The notes beneath the pieces are model-generated. The model did no database searches, had not been told where the DNA came from, and saw only the letters and a list, made by a program, of their open reading frames with translations. Position numbers and translations under genes: made by a program. Below are positions 1-10,019 of a stretch of 64,000 nt of DNA, one piece after another; positions within the stretch are counted from its first letter, which is position 1; every line of letters starts with the position of its first letter. Origin of the DNA: Chitinophagales bacterium (lineage in GTDB: Bacteria > Bacteroidota > Bacteroidia > Chitinophagales > CAIODY01); the NCBI GenBank assembly GCA_947452995.1, contig CANGEV010000004.1, positions 1 through 64,000 of the forward strand, read 5' to 3'.

Positions 1-872
1 CATATCAACTGACCCTGCAAATCATACCATTCGATTGGTAACCCCTGAGCACTGCGACCAACCAGTACACTATCCCCCTTATAAATTAAGGTATCTTCCG
101 TAAGCTGCAAATGGGTATTACTTTCAATTAAACTAATATCATCGAAGCTATAGAAACTAGCATCTTCAGAAGGCCAATAAGTCTTCCCCCATCCTACATT
201 GTTAAGGGTATCTAACACATTCAATGGGGAAAATTCGCCTATATGTAAAAACCGCTCTCCCCCTAAGGCTGAATAAGTTAACTGACATTTAACCCAATTA
301 TTTGAATCAATAAAATGCAATTGATTAGATGTAAAATGCAATTGCACAGGTTTTAAAACAACATAAGTTCCTGGAGAACAATTAATAGTATCTGTTGAAA
401 AGTAAGCATCAATATTATTCAGAGCGCAAGTACTCAAAGGAACTAGGGACAAATAAAAAGTTAAACAGTAGTTGTGGAATCTTATAAGCGAATCACTTAG
501 TTTTGCATACATTGAGCCATAAACATCTCCATTCCACGTGTCGTGATAGTATAAATAAACATTTAAATATGTTTGACCAGTACGAGGAATCTTACAATAA
601 TGAAATACTTTAGAACAAGGAACAACATGTCGTTTATCTTTATACGAATGCTTAATACTCATTAGTTCACTCATACCATAAGTACAAGGTAATCCATTCC
701 AACCGCATGATTTAGTTGGACCAACATCAGATGATAAAATGCTATCACTTAAAATCTCGAAACTCCCATTAGGTATAAAATTAACCTGCGCAATCGACGG
801 TACAGAGCCAACTAAAAAAACAAACAATACCTTACTACTCCACCACAACAAACGGTTTTGTAACTGTTTCAT
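1..872 (-). CDS. Secreted PNGSFE-type protein, C-terminus beyond window
   Basis: This reading frame is missing from the ORF track because it has no stop inside the window. Reading the minus strand from an ATG at 872 gives an open frame of about 290 codons to the window edge. It opens with a basic, hydrophobic signal peptide ending near VPSIAQ, followed at once by VNFIPNGSFE. That motif is typical of Bacteroidota secreted proteins whose first domain is a jelly-roll, carbohydrate-binding-like fold. The rest contains several cysteines and ends in what looks like the start of an Ig-like domain. The C-terminus, where a T9SS sorting domain would be expected, is outside the window. Function is unknown; an exported surface or extracellular protein is inferred. 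The hppD terminator lies upstream, so it probably has its own promoter in the 873-1049 gap, where I see no clear -7 box. Confidence 0.75.
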   Translation of the reverse strand, partial: MKQLQNRLLWWSSKVLFVFLVGSVPSIAQVNFIPNGSFEILSDSILSSDVGPTKSCGWNGLPCTYGMSELMSIKHSYKDKRHVVPCSKVFHYCKIPRTGQTYLNVYLYYHDTWNGDVYGSMYAKLSDSLIRFHNYCLTFYLSLVPLSTCALNNIDAYFSTDTINCSPGTYVVLKPVQLHFTSNQLHFIDSNNWVKCQLTYSALGGERFLHIGEFSPLNVLDTLNNVGWGKTYWPSEDASFYSFDDISLIESNTHLQLTEDTLIYKGDSVLVGRSAQGLPIEWYDLQGQLI

Positions 873-1049
873 TATTAGAAAGATTTGTTCTTGCAAGTTA
901 ATCTTAATAATTCATATTACAATAATTATTACACATCCAATTGGCGTTTAGCAACTTGTTTTCAACTTACAATCGCAATAATATACTTTCTTTTGCTCAT
1001 ATCATTTAGCATTACTTTTATTTTAATACCCACGAAAGATTTTAAACAC

Positions 1050-1088
1050 AAAAAATACCCCCATGAAGTGTCTAACTTATTGGGGGTA
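1050..1088 (-). terminator. Intrinsic terminator after hppD
   Basis: On the minus strand a TACCCCC/GGGGGTA stem with a further short inner stem (AAGT/ACTT) is followed by TATTTTTT. It lies about 40 bases past the hppD stop codon and fits a rho-independent terminator. Confidence 0.7.
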
Positions 1089-1127
1089 ATCTATTGAACG
1101 GAGGCTTTTTACTATTCAAAAATAATA

Positions 1128-2261
1128 TTATAAATTACCGCGATTTTCTTGCTCGCGCTCAATCGCTTCAAACAAAGCTTTGAAATTACCTTTTCCAAAC
1201 GATTTAGCGCCTTTACGTTGGATGATTTCATAGAACATAGTCGGACGGTCTTCTACTGGCTTTGTGAACAATTGCAACAAATAACCTTCATCATCACGAT
1301 CAACCAAAATTCCCAATTCACGTAACGGAGCGAGATCTTCTTCGATAGGCCCTACGCGATCCAATAGATCATCATAGTAAGAACTTGGTACTTGCAAAAA
1401 TTCAACCCCGCGTGCCATCATAGCTTTAACGGTGGTGATGATATCCTTAGTAGCAACGGCGATATGTTGAACACCTTCACCTTCATAGAAGTCAAGATAC
1501 TCTTCAACTTGCGACTTCTTCTTACCTTCTGCAGGCTCGTTAATAGGGAATTTCACATAACCATTTCCGCTACTCATCACCTTCGACATCAACGCAGAAT
1601 ATTCCGTAGAAATGTCTTTATCGTCGAAGCTTAATATATTACGGAAGCCCATCACATTTTCATAGAAACTAACCCAAGGATTCATTTGATCCCAACCTAC
1701 GTTTCCTACGCAATGATCCACATATTCCAATCCAACAGGCGTTGGATTATAGTCCGACTTCCATTCGCGATAGCCAGGCATGAATACTCCCTGATAATTT
1801 TTACGTTCTACAAATACATGCGCAACTTCACCATAGGTACAAATCCCACTCAAACGCACTTCACCAGATTCATCTTTTAAGGTTGTTGGCTCAAGATATG
1901 ATTTAGCACCACGTTGCATAGTTTGTGCATAAGCATCATAAGCATCTTCTACCATTAAGGCCAACACTTTAACGCCATCGCCATGTTTTTTATGATGTTC
2001 GGCGATAGGATGATTACTTCTTAAAGGCGTTGTAAGCACCAAACGCATTTTGTTTTGAACAAGTACATAACTCACACGATCCTTCATGCCCGTTTCAGGT
2101 CCGGCATAGGCCAAAGATTGAAACCCAAAGGCTGTTTTGTAGAAGTGTGCAGCCTGCTTGGCATTGCCTACATACAATTCAATATAATCAGTTCCATGAA
2201 GTGGCAAAAAATCGCTCTTCATCATATCCATTTCAGTTGGAATCGCGTTTGTTGATGACAT
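1128..2261 (-). CDS. hppD: 4-hydroxyphenylpyruvate dioxygenase
   Basis: This Fe(II) enzyme converts 4-hydroxyphenylpyruvate, O2 to homogentisate and CO2, the second step of tyrosine degradation in the cytoplasm. At 377 aa it has the usual family length. Two vicinal-oxygen-chelate domains are visible, residues about 22-155 and 175-350. The three iron ligands expected of the family can be placed: His183 in VDHCVGN, His266 in VQHIAVAT and Glu345 in FYEIIQR. The C-terminal helix with GAKSFGKGNFKALFEAIE is the family's gate helix. The ATG at 2261 is the only sensible start. The gene is followed by its own terminator. No homogentisate dioxygenase or fumarylacetoacetase gene is adjacent, so the rest of the pathway must be encoded elsewhere. 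Confidence 0.97.
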   Translation of the reverse strand: MSSTNAIPTEMDMMKSDFLPLHGTDYIELYVGNAKQAAHFYKTAFGFQSLAYAGPETGMKDRVSYVLVQNKMRLVLTTPLRSNHPIAEHHKKHGDGVKVLALMVEDAYDAYAQTMQRGAKSYLEPTTLKDESGEVRLSGICTYGEVAHVFVERKNYQGVFMPGYREWKSDYNPTPVGLEYVDHCVGNVGWDQMNPWVSFYENVMGFRNILSFDDKDISTEYSALMSKVMSSGNGYVKFPINEPAEGKKKSQVEEYLDFYEGEGVQHIAVATKDIITTVKAMMARGVEFLQVPSSYYDDLLDRVGPIEEDLAPLRELGILVDRDDEGYLLQLFTKPVEDRPTMFYEIIQRKGAKSFGKGNFKALFEAIEREQENRGNL

Positions 2262-2318
2262 AATTTATTCGTTTTGGTAACGCGAAAATGCGTGTTTTTT
2301 ACGAGAAAACAAAAGGCA

Positions 2319-5300
2319 TTAACGAAGCAAGGTCAAATGACCGCGATCGGATTTATTCCAAGCACTTTCGACAAAGTCGATTTCATAGACAAAAATATAT
2401 TCAGAAATTTCCTGCGGAAGCCCTTTATAGGTGCCGTCCCAACGTTTTGAATAAGAATCAGAGCTAAAAACACATTCCCCCCAACGGTTATAAATTTTTA
2501 AATCATAACGTGTAATTAGGTACGGAACAGACACTAAAACACCCCAAGTATCATTCTTGCCATCCGCGTTTGGTGAAAACGCGCTTGAATGGTCGATAGT
2601 AGGCGCAAATATAATCTCCTTACACACTTTGGCTCGACAAGCATATTCGTTCTCCGCAGTCAAACATACGTCCACTTTATAATTAGGCGAAACATTCAAC
2701 GACCAATTTAAGACATTAGCGAGATTAACCCCATTCGAAATTTCCCACCAATAATTGCTTGCGTTACTCACCAAACCAGCTACCGAAACCAAATTTTCGC
2801 CTGGCGACATCGACTTTATATAGTCGAAGCTCACTTGTGGAATTTCACGCACGTGCACTGTAAAAATAAAGGTATCCAATAAGGGACACCCATTGAGATA
2901 ATCAACAATTCCAATAAAATTAAAATCGCCGCCAATTGTAGAACGCCAACAATTTTTTGACACTTCCGTAAATCCTGCAGGCACAATTAAATTCAATACT
3001 CCACTGCTGCCATATTTAATGGAGTCAAGACAAAACGATTCTCCGACACATAATGTCGTATCTGAAGGATAAATTGCAATAGGAGGATTGGCAATAAACT
3101 GAATATTTTTTGAGAACGTATCAGCCCCTCCGCAAAGCGTGTTGGTAACGATGAGCGTTATCGTATAATTTCCATAGGAAGCATATTGATGAACAGGATT
3201 AATTAAGCTAGAAGTTGTATTATCTCCAAAATTCCAAACGTAGATGTTTGCGCCTATCGAAGTATTGTTAAACTGTGCAATCAAACTATTGCAATCCGTT
3301 AGGGTATTAAAAGCTGCAGTAGGCTTTGAAGAACTTAATGCAACCACATTCAACTTAAAGGTATCTGTAAAATTACAAGTTGTAGGATTGCTGGCAATTA
3401 ATGCAATCTGATAGTTGCCTGCCTGGGTAAAAGTATGTGTCGGAGTACGATTCGTATCAAGCGGGCTACCATCGCCGAAGTCCCAACTATAATTCGTAGC
3501 ATTAAAAGATGTATTCGTAAAGCTTATCAATTGAGGAACGCAAAAGGTATCCACAGAGCTGGCACCTCCTTGTGCTAACACCACATTATTCTGAAAATCG
3601 AACTTAAATCCATAGCCTTGAAACCCTGTGGAGTTGGTAGAACCATTTGTGGAAGGCATATTCGTAGAGCCTGAACAAACCGCTTCATATACGACACCGC
3701 GTTTATCAAAACGACTGGTACCTCCATCCACGTGATCAAATCCACTCCCACCGAAATAAGTACAATACGTTAGCATCTGCGCATTCGGCGACAATTGCAT
3801 TAATACGAAATCAAAACTGCCTGGTGGCGAGGCCATATAAGCATTCCCTGTCGTGACAAAAGCAGGGCCACCATTGGTATGTCCGCATAAATAGATATAA
3901 CCACAATTATCAACTAAAAATGCAGTAGGCAACAATGAAAATCCACCAGAAGTTGCCGAAGGCCCAAATACAGAAACCCATGTCATGGTTAATGAACTTG
4001 CATTCCATTTCTGTATATACATTGTTCCATTTGCCGTATAATAATGCCCAGGCGTCGATGCAAATGAAAGGCTACTAAGTCCCATAATATAGAGATCCCC
4101 AAAGCGATCAATCTGAATAAAATATCCTTGATCGGCACCAGTTAGAGCATTGTTAAATGTACCCTTCTGCAAAATTCCATTCGAAGTGAATTTCAAAATA
4201 TATCCACCAGCCGCACCCGAATTCGTAGAAATCGTTGCTCCTGCAGGCATATAAAAATTAATACTCTCCGTTCCTCCTGTCACCCAAACATCATTATTCA
4301 AATCAGTTGCGATACTCATTACATTGTCATCCTGCGTACCTCCGACATACGTCGACCAAATTATTTGACTAAGTGATTTGTTCATTTTAAACAACACCCC
4401 ATCACTCAAGCCACCTAATACTGTTTGAAAAGCAACTGCAGTAACCGGGAAATCAGTTGACGTACTCGAACTAGCCACGAGCACCTCTTCATTTCGATCC
4501 AAATTTATTTCACCTCGATTAAAATCATCACCAACAAAACCAATAGCATTAGTTCCTTCACTAGCGCTTCCTCCTACAAAGGTGGATGCAATTAATTGTG
4601 TACCGCCCACATTAAAACAAGAAACAGCTAAATCGCCAGTACCTTTTAATGCGTTTTGAAAACAGCCTGCTGTAATTGGGAAATTAGCAGAGCTTGTGAC
4701 ACTTAAAACATACAACTGATTCAACGAATTCACAATCATACTACGTGGATTTTCACTAGAAGACCCTCCAATATAAGTACTATACATTAACACCGAGCCT
4801 GTTGCATTGAACTTGTCAATTGCATCATCGATTGACCCTGCATAGTTTGTTTGAAAAGCGCCATTCGTACAGGCCCAACCCAAATTAAAACATTCAGTGC
4901 CTAGATATAAATTGGCGTTTTGATCGTAAGTAGCTGTGAAGCCATAACTCGTTGCCGTACTCCAAGCATAACTACCAATCACCAAGACAGGATCAATAAT
5001 CAATCGTTGTCCCTTAGTCAATTTCGCTGTTGTTTCGAAGCCAATAGATGTATCCGAATGAAGCACATAATGACAATCAACCTGTGTACGATTACCCTTT
5101 AAATCCTCCAAATAAGCCGCCGGAATATACTCTTCATTTTCACAAAGACTAGTCCCTATTTGCAATCGTCCATCTTTTAAGGAAAGCGAATGTGCCCCTT
5201 TAATTTTATAGCGCAATTTTGTTAAATCAAAACCAGCATCTACCACAAAGCTATACTTCAAATTGCCTGACTCACGTTCCATGTTCATATCCACGCCATC

Positions 5301-5744
5301 ATATAGTTGCTTATAAGCTAAATTACCATACAAGGGAACTTTACTTCTCCACTTACGTTTATCACTTCCAATAAAATAGTTGTTATAGGTAGATTGCTTG
5401 TCGGCTGGAAGAATGCGTACTTTATCATTTGCACCTTCAAATGACCACTCTAAGCCATAGGCGTGTAACAAATAAGCATCTGCTATTTTTACTGAATCCT
5501 TATGTTTACGCATTTCATGCACTCGATGCAAATCGGCTTGAGAAGCAGATAAAACACGCCATCCTGTTTTAGTCAAAAAAACACGCCCACCATTTGCATC
5601 ATAACAATAGCTAATAGTATCATTCCATTGCCCTTCATTTTTGACGAATGAATTTGCAGGCCGAGTAGCAGAAGTAACTCTTTGAGAGAAGGCAGTAATA
5701 GGAAGACCAATTTCAAAAAGAATAAACCAAATAAGTTGCTTCAC
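2319..5744 (-). CDS. T9SS type B secreted protein with SBBP repeats and PKD domains
   Basis: A 1141-aa exported protein. After a signal peptide (cleavage near TAFSQ) comes an N-terminal domain of the kind found before SBBP repeats (residues about 30-250, NEGQW, NYFIGSDKRKWRSKVPLYG, YDGVDM). A long stretch to about residue 730 has recurring blocks such as STYIGGSSSEN, STFVGGSASEG and STYVGGTQDDN, which are SBBP beta-propeller repeats. Two PKD domains follow (WDFGDGSP, WNFGDNTT), then an Ig-like region. The last ~85 residues (AFSPNADGKNDTW, IYNRWGE, WDGTYKG, GHLTLLR) are a gliding-associated CHU_C/type B T9SS sorting domain. It is therefore probably delivered to the cell surface or medium. The start codon is GTG; no ATG lies before the signal peptide. 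The ligand is unknown. Confidence 0.9.
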   Translation of the reverse strand: MKQLIWFILFEIGLPITAFSQRVTSATRPANSFVKNEGQWNDTISYCYDANGGRVFLTKTGWRVLSASQADLHRVHEMRKHKDSVKIADAYLLHAYGLEWSFEGANDKVRILPADKQSTYNNYFIGSDKRKWRSKVPLYGNLAYKQLYDGVDMNMERESGNLKYSFVVDAGFDLTKLRYKIKGAHSLSLKDGRLQIGTSLCENEEYIPAAYLEDLKGNRTQVDCHYVLHSDTSIGFETTAKLTKGQRLIIDPVLVIGSYAWSTATSYGFTATYDQNANLYLGTECFNLGWACTNGAFQTNYAGSIDDAIDKFNATGSVLMYSTYIGGSSSENPRSMIVNSLNQLYVLSVTSSANFPITAGCFQNALKGTGDLAVSCFNVGGTQLIASTFVGGSASEGTNAIGFVGDDFNRGEINLDRNEEVLVASSSTSTDFPVTAVAFQTVLGGLSDGVLFKMNKSLSQIIWSTYVGGTQDDNVMSIATDLNNDVWVTGGTESINFYMPAGATISTNSGAAGGYILKFTSNGILQKGTFNNALTGADQGYFIQIDRFGDLYIMGLSSLSFASTPGHYYTANGTMYIQKWNASSLTMTWVSVFGPSATSGGFSLLPTAFLVDNCGYIYLCGHTNGGPAFVTTGNAYMASPPGSFDFVLMQLSPNAQMLTYCTYFGGSGFDHVDGGTSRFDKRGVVYEAVCSGSTNMPSTNGSTNSTGFQGYGFKFDFQNNVVLAQGGASSVDTFCVPQLISFTNTSFNATNYSWDFGDGSPLDTNRTPTHTFTQAGNYQIALIASNPTTCNFTDTFKLNVVALSSSKPTAAFNTLTDCNSLIAQFNNTSIGANIYVWNFGDNTTSSLINPVHQYASYGNYTITLIVTNTLCGGADTFSKNIQFIANPPIAIYPSDTTLCVGESFCLDSIKYGSSGVLNLIVPAGFTEVSKNCWRSTIGGDFNFIGIVDYLNGCPLLDTFIFTVHVREIPQVSFDYIKSMSPGENLVSVAGLVSNASNYWWEISNGVNLANVLNWSLNVSPNYKVDVCLTAENEYACRAKVCKEIIFAPTIDHSSAFSPNADGKNDTWGVLVSVPYLITRYDLKIYNRWGECVFSSDSYSKRWDGTYKGLPQEISEYIFVYEIDFVESAWNKSDRGHLTLLR

Positions 5745-5778
5745 ACGATTATTATTTAGTCTACCTTTTTAACGCAAT

Positions 5779-5786
5779 CAAATATA
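5779..5786 (-). promoter_or_regulatory. Bacteroidota -7 box upstream of the SBBP/PKD gene
   Basis: The minus strand reads TATATTTG, an exact match to the Bacteroidota sigma-A -7 consensus TAnnTTTG, 34 bases before the GTG start at 5744. No good TTG sits 19-21 bases further upstream, so this is a candidate only. Confidence 0.45.
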
Positions 5787-5804
5787 TCAAATTTTTGTCA
5801 CAAT

Positions 5805-5849
5805 AAAAAAGGCAATATCACTTCTTTATTAGAAGTAACATTACCTTTT
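5805..5849 (-). terminator. Strong intrinsic terminator after the split metalloprotease gene
   Basis: A 19-bp stem with three G-U wobbles (AAAAGGTAATGTTACTTCT pairing with AGAAGTGATATTGCCTTTT) and a 5-base loop is followed by a T run on the minus strand. It lies just past the T9SS sorting domain of the upstream gene, which suggests that the original transcription unit ended here rather than at the internal stop at 7052. Confidence 0.85.
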
Positions 5850-5854
5850 GAAAA

Positions 5855-7051
5855 TTACTTTTTCGCTACAATCAATTTTGTAGTATAATGATGTGTTGCA
5901 CTTGTTAGGAAAACTGTGTAAATACCTGCAGCCCAATTCAGCCCGTCCAATTTGATCATATTGCCTTGGAGGGTTGAATTGGCATAAACAACCTGACCAA
6001 TCTCACTTATCACTTTCAAATCATACATTTCATTTGCGCCATTTGAAAAATAAATGACTGTACTATTTGATAACGGATTTGGCTGCACTTTTATTTCAGA
6101 TAATTGTGAACGGCTTGAATGACTATTTTTTGTGTTAGACGAAATATTTTGTGCAGTACGATATGATTGAGGTGACCATGCATTTTCTTCACATGGATTC
6201 AAGTGATAAAGTTGATTAGCCAACATTGCGGCCATTGCCTGGGTAACTGAAAATTTAGCATCTGGAGTTACCTCAGGTGAGGCTTCTGACAAGTGCTCCG
6301 CAAGTAATTGAGTGGTTCCTTCAATTTGATCTTGCAACATTCGGCGATATACTGTCAAATATACTTGGGCAGCAGGCTCTAGAGATGCTAAATCTCCTAC
6401 TTGCAGATCCACAGGAACATTAATTGTCGTATTACTCAAACGTGCAGATGCTTGTGCAGGATCATATCCTGTTGGATCATCCGGTGAAGGTTGAAACGTA
6501 CAATTCGCAGCTGGTGTTAAATAGAAATTAGCGTCATTAGGAGAAACTCCAATAACTGCACAACAATTACTAGGAGCAAGCATAAAGTTTGCATTAGATG
6601 GACCACCACCCCAATAATTATTTTTAATAGTTGTTGCCAAAATTTGATTATAATTTGCCTGAACACCATTAACTGGACTTGTATAATTCCAAAACGGATA
6701 AGTGTAATGGATATAAACACTTCCTGCGATATTGTTATAAATGGCATTTGGATTTATTACAGAAGGTGAATACAATAAAGAAAACTCGTAGGCATCCATA
6801 TACAAAAAGAAATCTTCACCTGTAACGCCATAACCTGAATTGTTATAGATTTGGGCACATCCAAAATCGCCTAATATTAGTGAAGATGGAAAAGTTTGCG
6901 TGCCACTATTTAAAACTTCAATCCCATTTCCTGTATTGTTATGAATGGATGCACCATAACGAACATAAACATTGCTGTTTATTGCCCAAACACCATCACC
7001 GGTATTTTGATAAATATTACCATCGTTTAAAAGTAATTGATTTACACCATT
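5855..7051 (-). pseudogene. C-terminal continuation of the metalloprotease, cut off by an in-frame stop
   Basis: The ORF track lists 5855-6805 as a separate 316-aa protein, but its first codon is TTG with no signal peptide. Reading upstream in the same frame, the 82 codons between 6806 and 7051 are fully open and continue the beta-helix-like pattern (NNTGNGIEV, NTGDGVWAIN) right up to the TAA at 7052-7054. I therefore read this as the last ~400 codons of the 7052-10015 gene. It ends in a T9SS type A sorting domain (VQPNPLSNSTVIYF, LNWAAGIYTVFLTS, KLIVAKK). Unless the stop is read through, or is a sequencing error, this part is not translated and the protease loses its secretion signal. Confidence 0.8.
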
Positions 7052-10015
7052 TTATTCAATTCCATTTGTGAGTTTATTAAATACGGTAACGTTATTGAGA
7101 ACAATCCAATTACAATTGGTGAATACCATACCTCGATTTGAAATATTAGTTGAATTACCACAGGTAGAATTTTCAATTGTAACCTTGCAATTTGACATGT
7201 CACTTACTATAATATCATCAATGTTTTTATCAAAAATTGTTGACTTAATTTCAACAGTTGGTTGAAATGCACAATTCAAAATATTGTCATGCAAATAAAT
7301 TGCTGAAGTGAAATTATCGAATGAACTATTACTTATTTTACCTGTCATTATATCCACAGCCTCAATGGCTGAAAAGCCTCTTAACCCTGAATTGTTAATT
7401 GATTTAATTTGATCAATATCAAATGTATTATTGGTGAGGTAAATACGACTGCCTGGATTATATTGAATCTGACCATGCTTTAAATTAACTGTATGATTAT
7501 TGACATGTAACGTAGTGCCAGGATCAAGAACAAGAAATGTATGCGTTGGACTATTTCCATGCATATTAACTTTACTACCATTTCCTAAAATTAATTGATG
7601 AGTTGAAGCAAACTTATAATATCCTGTTCCATTAATTGTCAAGTCAACGCCTGAAGGTATTTCTAATGTCCCCTTGATGTAAATGCTGGCGTTTGTTCCA
7701 TTTAAATATACTTGACCATCGCCGAGGATGAGCTTGCTACCAGGCTCGATGATGATTGAGGCATTGTTATCAATGGATATATTTGACCCCGGCTCAAATT
7801 CGACTGTTGAATTTCCTGTAATTATAAGATGACTATTGTTTTGCAAATTAAATGTGCCTCCATTATCGACTTTAAAATAAGTACGATTAATAAAATCATT
7901 ATCTATACCCCCTGTTCTTCTATCTGGTGTTCCACTTTTATCAACAGTAACTATATGATTTGCTCCTATATTTATTATTTGCCCGTTCGGAATTTCAATA
8001 TTGCCACACCAGCGCCGGTTTTTTGTGACTGTATTATCGTTAAAATCTATTTGTATAATATATTCATCTGAACTATCTGCCAATATATTTTTTCCAATAA
8101 TTTTTACCGACAACCCATTTAAAAGTAATGGATCATATTTTTCAGCATTGTAATCCCACATTGGCCTGTTAACAGCAGCACAGGAGCCATTTAATCCAAC
8201 ACCTTCTGCATCTGAAGAGTTATACAAATAAGCATCACCATGTATATAACCTAAAGAATTAATATTTTGGCCACCAAACGCCCTAAACGTATTATTAAAT
8301 ATTCCATTAATATTTTCTCTATTTACTTTAAAATTTTCTTCATTAGGCAACTTTTTATGCCCATAACTATCAAGTTCATAGTAATTCATAAGAATGTTAC
8401 CTGAAGAATTAATATCGTCTTTTATCGCAGTTTTACAAGTAACGCCTGCAAAAATATTTTCATTTATTGTGTTTAATTCAAAATCTGAATTTACAAATGT
8501 AATATTAGGAACTAAAGCTCCTCTTTGATAATCAAATCTACCAGATGCGATAAGAGGATAAAGACCATTAGCCGCCTTTGGATTACTCAAATACGGAGGA
8601 TTGTTTCTATCACATCCAGTTGATTCTAAAAACATATATACGCCCTTATCCATTTCACCCAATGGGGTTACACCATCTGGTTTTATTATTAGGTTGACAT
8701 TATTCAGGGCATGCCATCCTGTTCCAATTATTGCATTATCAAAAACACTTAACCCCTGATGATTTTCAATCCACAAATAATTGTCAGAAGTATGAGGTAT
8801 TTTAATTCGAATATTATCACCATATTTAGGATTATCACGAAGCAAATAAATACCCCCATTGACTAAATAGGAAGAAGTTTGAATATCAGCAGCTATATTA
8901 GTTGGTCCTGTTTGAATATCACTCCAACCCAAAATATATCGTTCCCATGCATTAGCACATCCATTAATTCCATACATTTTCATCATTCCCCAACCGGAAC
9001 TTAATGCATTATAATAATGTGATGAAATTTGATTTGCACTCATATAATGTGGGCAACCATATAAGTTATGCGCAATTTCATGTAGAAAAGTATTAATTAA
9101 ATCACGGCCAAATGCTGCCTCCCCGTAAAAAATACTAAATCCATTTCCAGCTGAATAAGTACCAGTACTCGCGCCTATTGTAGTACTACCAATTGCTGCC
9201 ATTGCTCCCCCAGTTTCCCCACTATAAAGGGAGCCATAATAAGCCGAATTATAGCCTATGAGTTGACTAGTAACATTATCTTGCACCTGTGTTCCTTTAT
9301 AAGAAGAGCTATAGGATGGCATAAAAACGATAAAATCAATTATATTGTCAGGCGGTGAAACTGAATTATCAATATTGTAAGAACCGTCATTATTGGTTCT
9401 TAAATCGAATCGTGACCAATCGAAATTAGGAAACTGAGCATTAAAATTTTGAAGCGCTTTATTTTCAAAGTCAAAAAAATCATACGATCCCGCAAAAGAG
9501 GCAGGATCAACCTCTATTGACATCGGTAAGCCTGTGCGAGGGTCGGTTAAACATTCGCCAATTATCTTCAATTGCCCTTGAGAGGCTTCGTAATAAAACT
9601 TACTTAAATTGATGATATTATTGTTAGTGTTATTAGCCGTATTGAAATCAGTAAAATCTTTGTAAAATAATTCTGGTATAGCACCATCAGTTGGACTGAC
9701 AATGTCGGGGATTAGTGAAGCATTACTACCGTTATTATGCCAATTCTTTGTAATTATATTCGTATTAGTTTTGGCATTAGTTGAAGTAATCGGTACAAAT
9801 AAAATACGTATATTACCTTTAGGGGTAAATGCAGTTCCTCCATTGGGTGTACTTTTTGTCATACTAGCCCCTCCAGATGTACTGGGATTTGTTGTAGGCC
9901 AGCAAACAGAATTAAAATCTGTTTGAGCATACCCTTTATTGAATGAACATAAAATAATTGAGTAAGATACTACGATCCTAATCATTTTAATGGCAGTAAT
10001 GAACCTTTTCATCAT
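7052..10015 (-). CDS. M6-like zinc metalloprotease, truncated by in-frame TAA
   Basis: A 987-aa protein with a signal peptide ending near KGYAQ. Residues 312-316 are HEIAH, a zincin active site (two zinc-binding His and the catalytic Glu), followed by NLYGCPHY. This spacing is one residue longer than the metzincin HExxHxxGxxH, and the later NAWERYILGW block resembles the M6 (immune inhibitor A-like) family. A long parallel beta-helix-like region with repeated GSxxxIxN turns fills residues about 690-987. The stop at 7052-7054 interrupts this region, and the frame continues without a break to a T9SS sorting domain at 5855. The full-length gene would have 1386 sense codons plus the internal stop. 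It lies 4 bases after the upstream secreted-protein gene, so the two are probably co-transcribed. Activity as a secreted protease is inferred from the motif only. Confidence 0.85.
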   Translation of the reverse strand: MMKRFITAIKMIRIVVSYSIILCSFNKGYAQTDFNSVCWPTTNPSTSGGASMTKSTPNGGTAFTPKGNIRILFVPITSTNAKTNTNIITKNWHNNGSNASLIPDIVSPTDGAIPELFYKDFTDFNTANNTNNNIINLSKFYYEASQGQLKIIGECLTDPRTGLPMSIEVDPASFAGSYDFFDFENKALQNFNAQFPNFDWSRFDLRTNNDGSYNIDNSVSPPDNIIDFIVFMPSYSSSYKGTQVQDNVTSQLIGYNSAYYGSLYSGETGGAMAAIGSTTIGASTGTYSAGNGFSIFYGEAAFGRDLINTFLHEIAHNLYGCPHYMSANQISSHYYNALSSGWGMMKMYGINGCANAWERYILGWSDIQTGPTNIAADIQTSSYLVNGGIYLLRDNPKYGDNIRIKIPHTSDNYLWIENHQGLSVFDNAIIGTGWHALNNVNLIIKPDGVTPLGEMDKGVYMFLESTGCDRNNPPYLSNPKAANGLYPLIASGRFDYQRGALVPNITFVNSDFELNTINENIFAGVTCKTAIKDDINSSGNILMNYYELDSYGHKKLPNEENFKVNRENINGIFNNTFRAFGGQNINSLGYIHGDAYLYNSSDAEGVGLNGSCAAVNRPMWDYNAEKYDPLLLNGLSVKIIGKNILADSSDEYIIQIDFNDNTVTKNRRWCGNIEIPNGQIINIGANHIVTVDKSGTPDRRTGGIDNDFINRTYFKVDNGGTFNLQNNSHLIITGNSTVEFEPGSNISIDNNASIIIEPGSKLILGDGQVYLNGTNASIYIKGTLEIPSGVDLTINGTGYYKFASTHQLILGNGSKVNMHGNSPTHTFLVLDPGTTLHVNNHTVNLKHGQIQYNPGSRIYLTNNTFDIDQIKSINNSGLRGFSAIEAVDIMTGKISNSSFDNFTSAIYLHDNILNCAFQPTVEIKSTIFDKNIDDIIVSDMSNCKVTIENSTCGNSTNISNRGMVFTNCNWIVLNNVTVFNKLTNGIE

Positions 10016-10019
10016 AAAA

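Noticed and set aside
5855-6805. The 316-aa track ORF as an independent gene
   Set aside because: Its first codon is TTG, it has no signal peptide, and the frame is open upstream to the TAA at 7052. It is better read as the C-terminal end of the metalloprotease gene.
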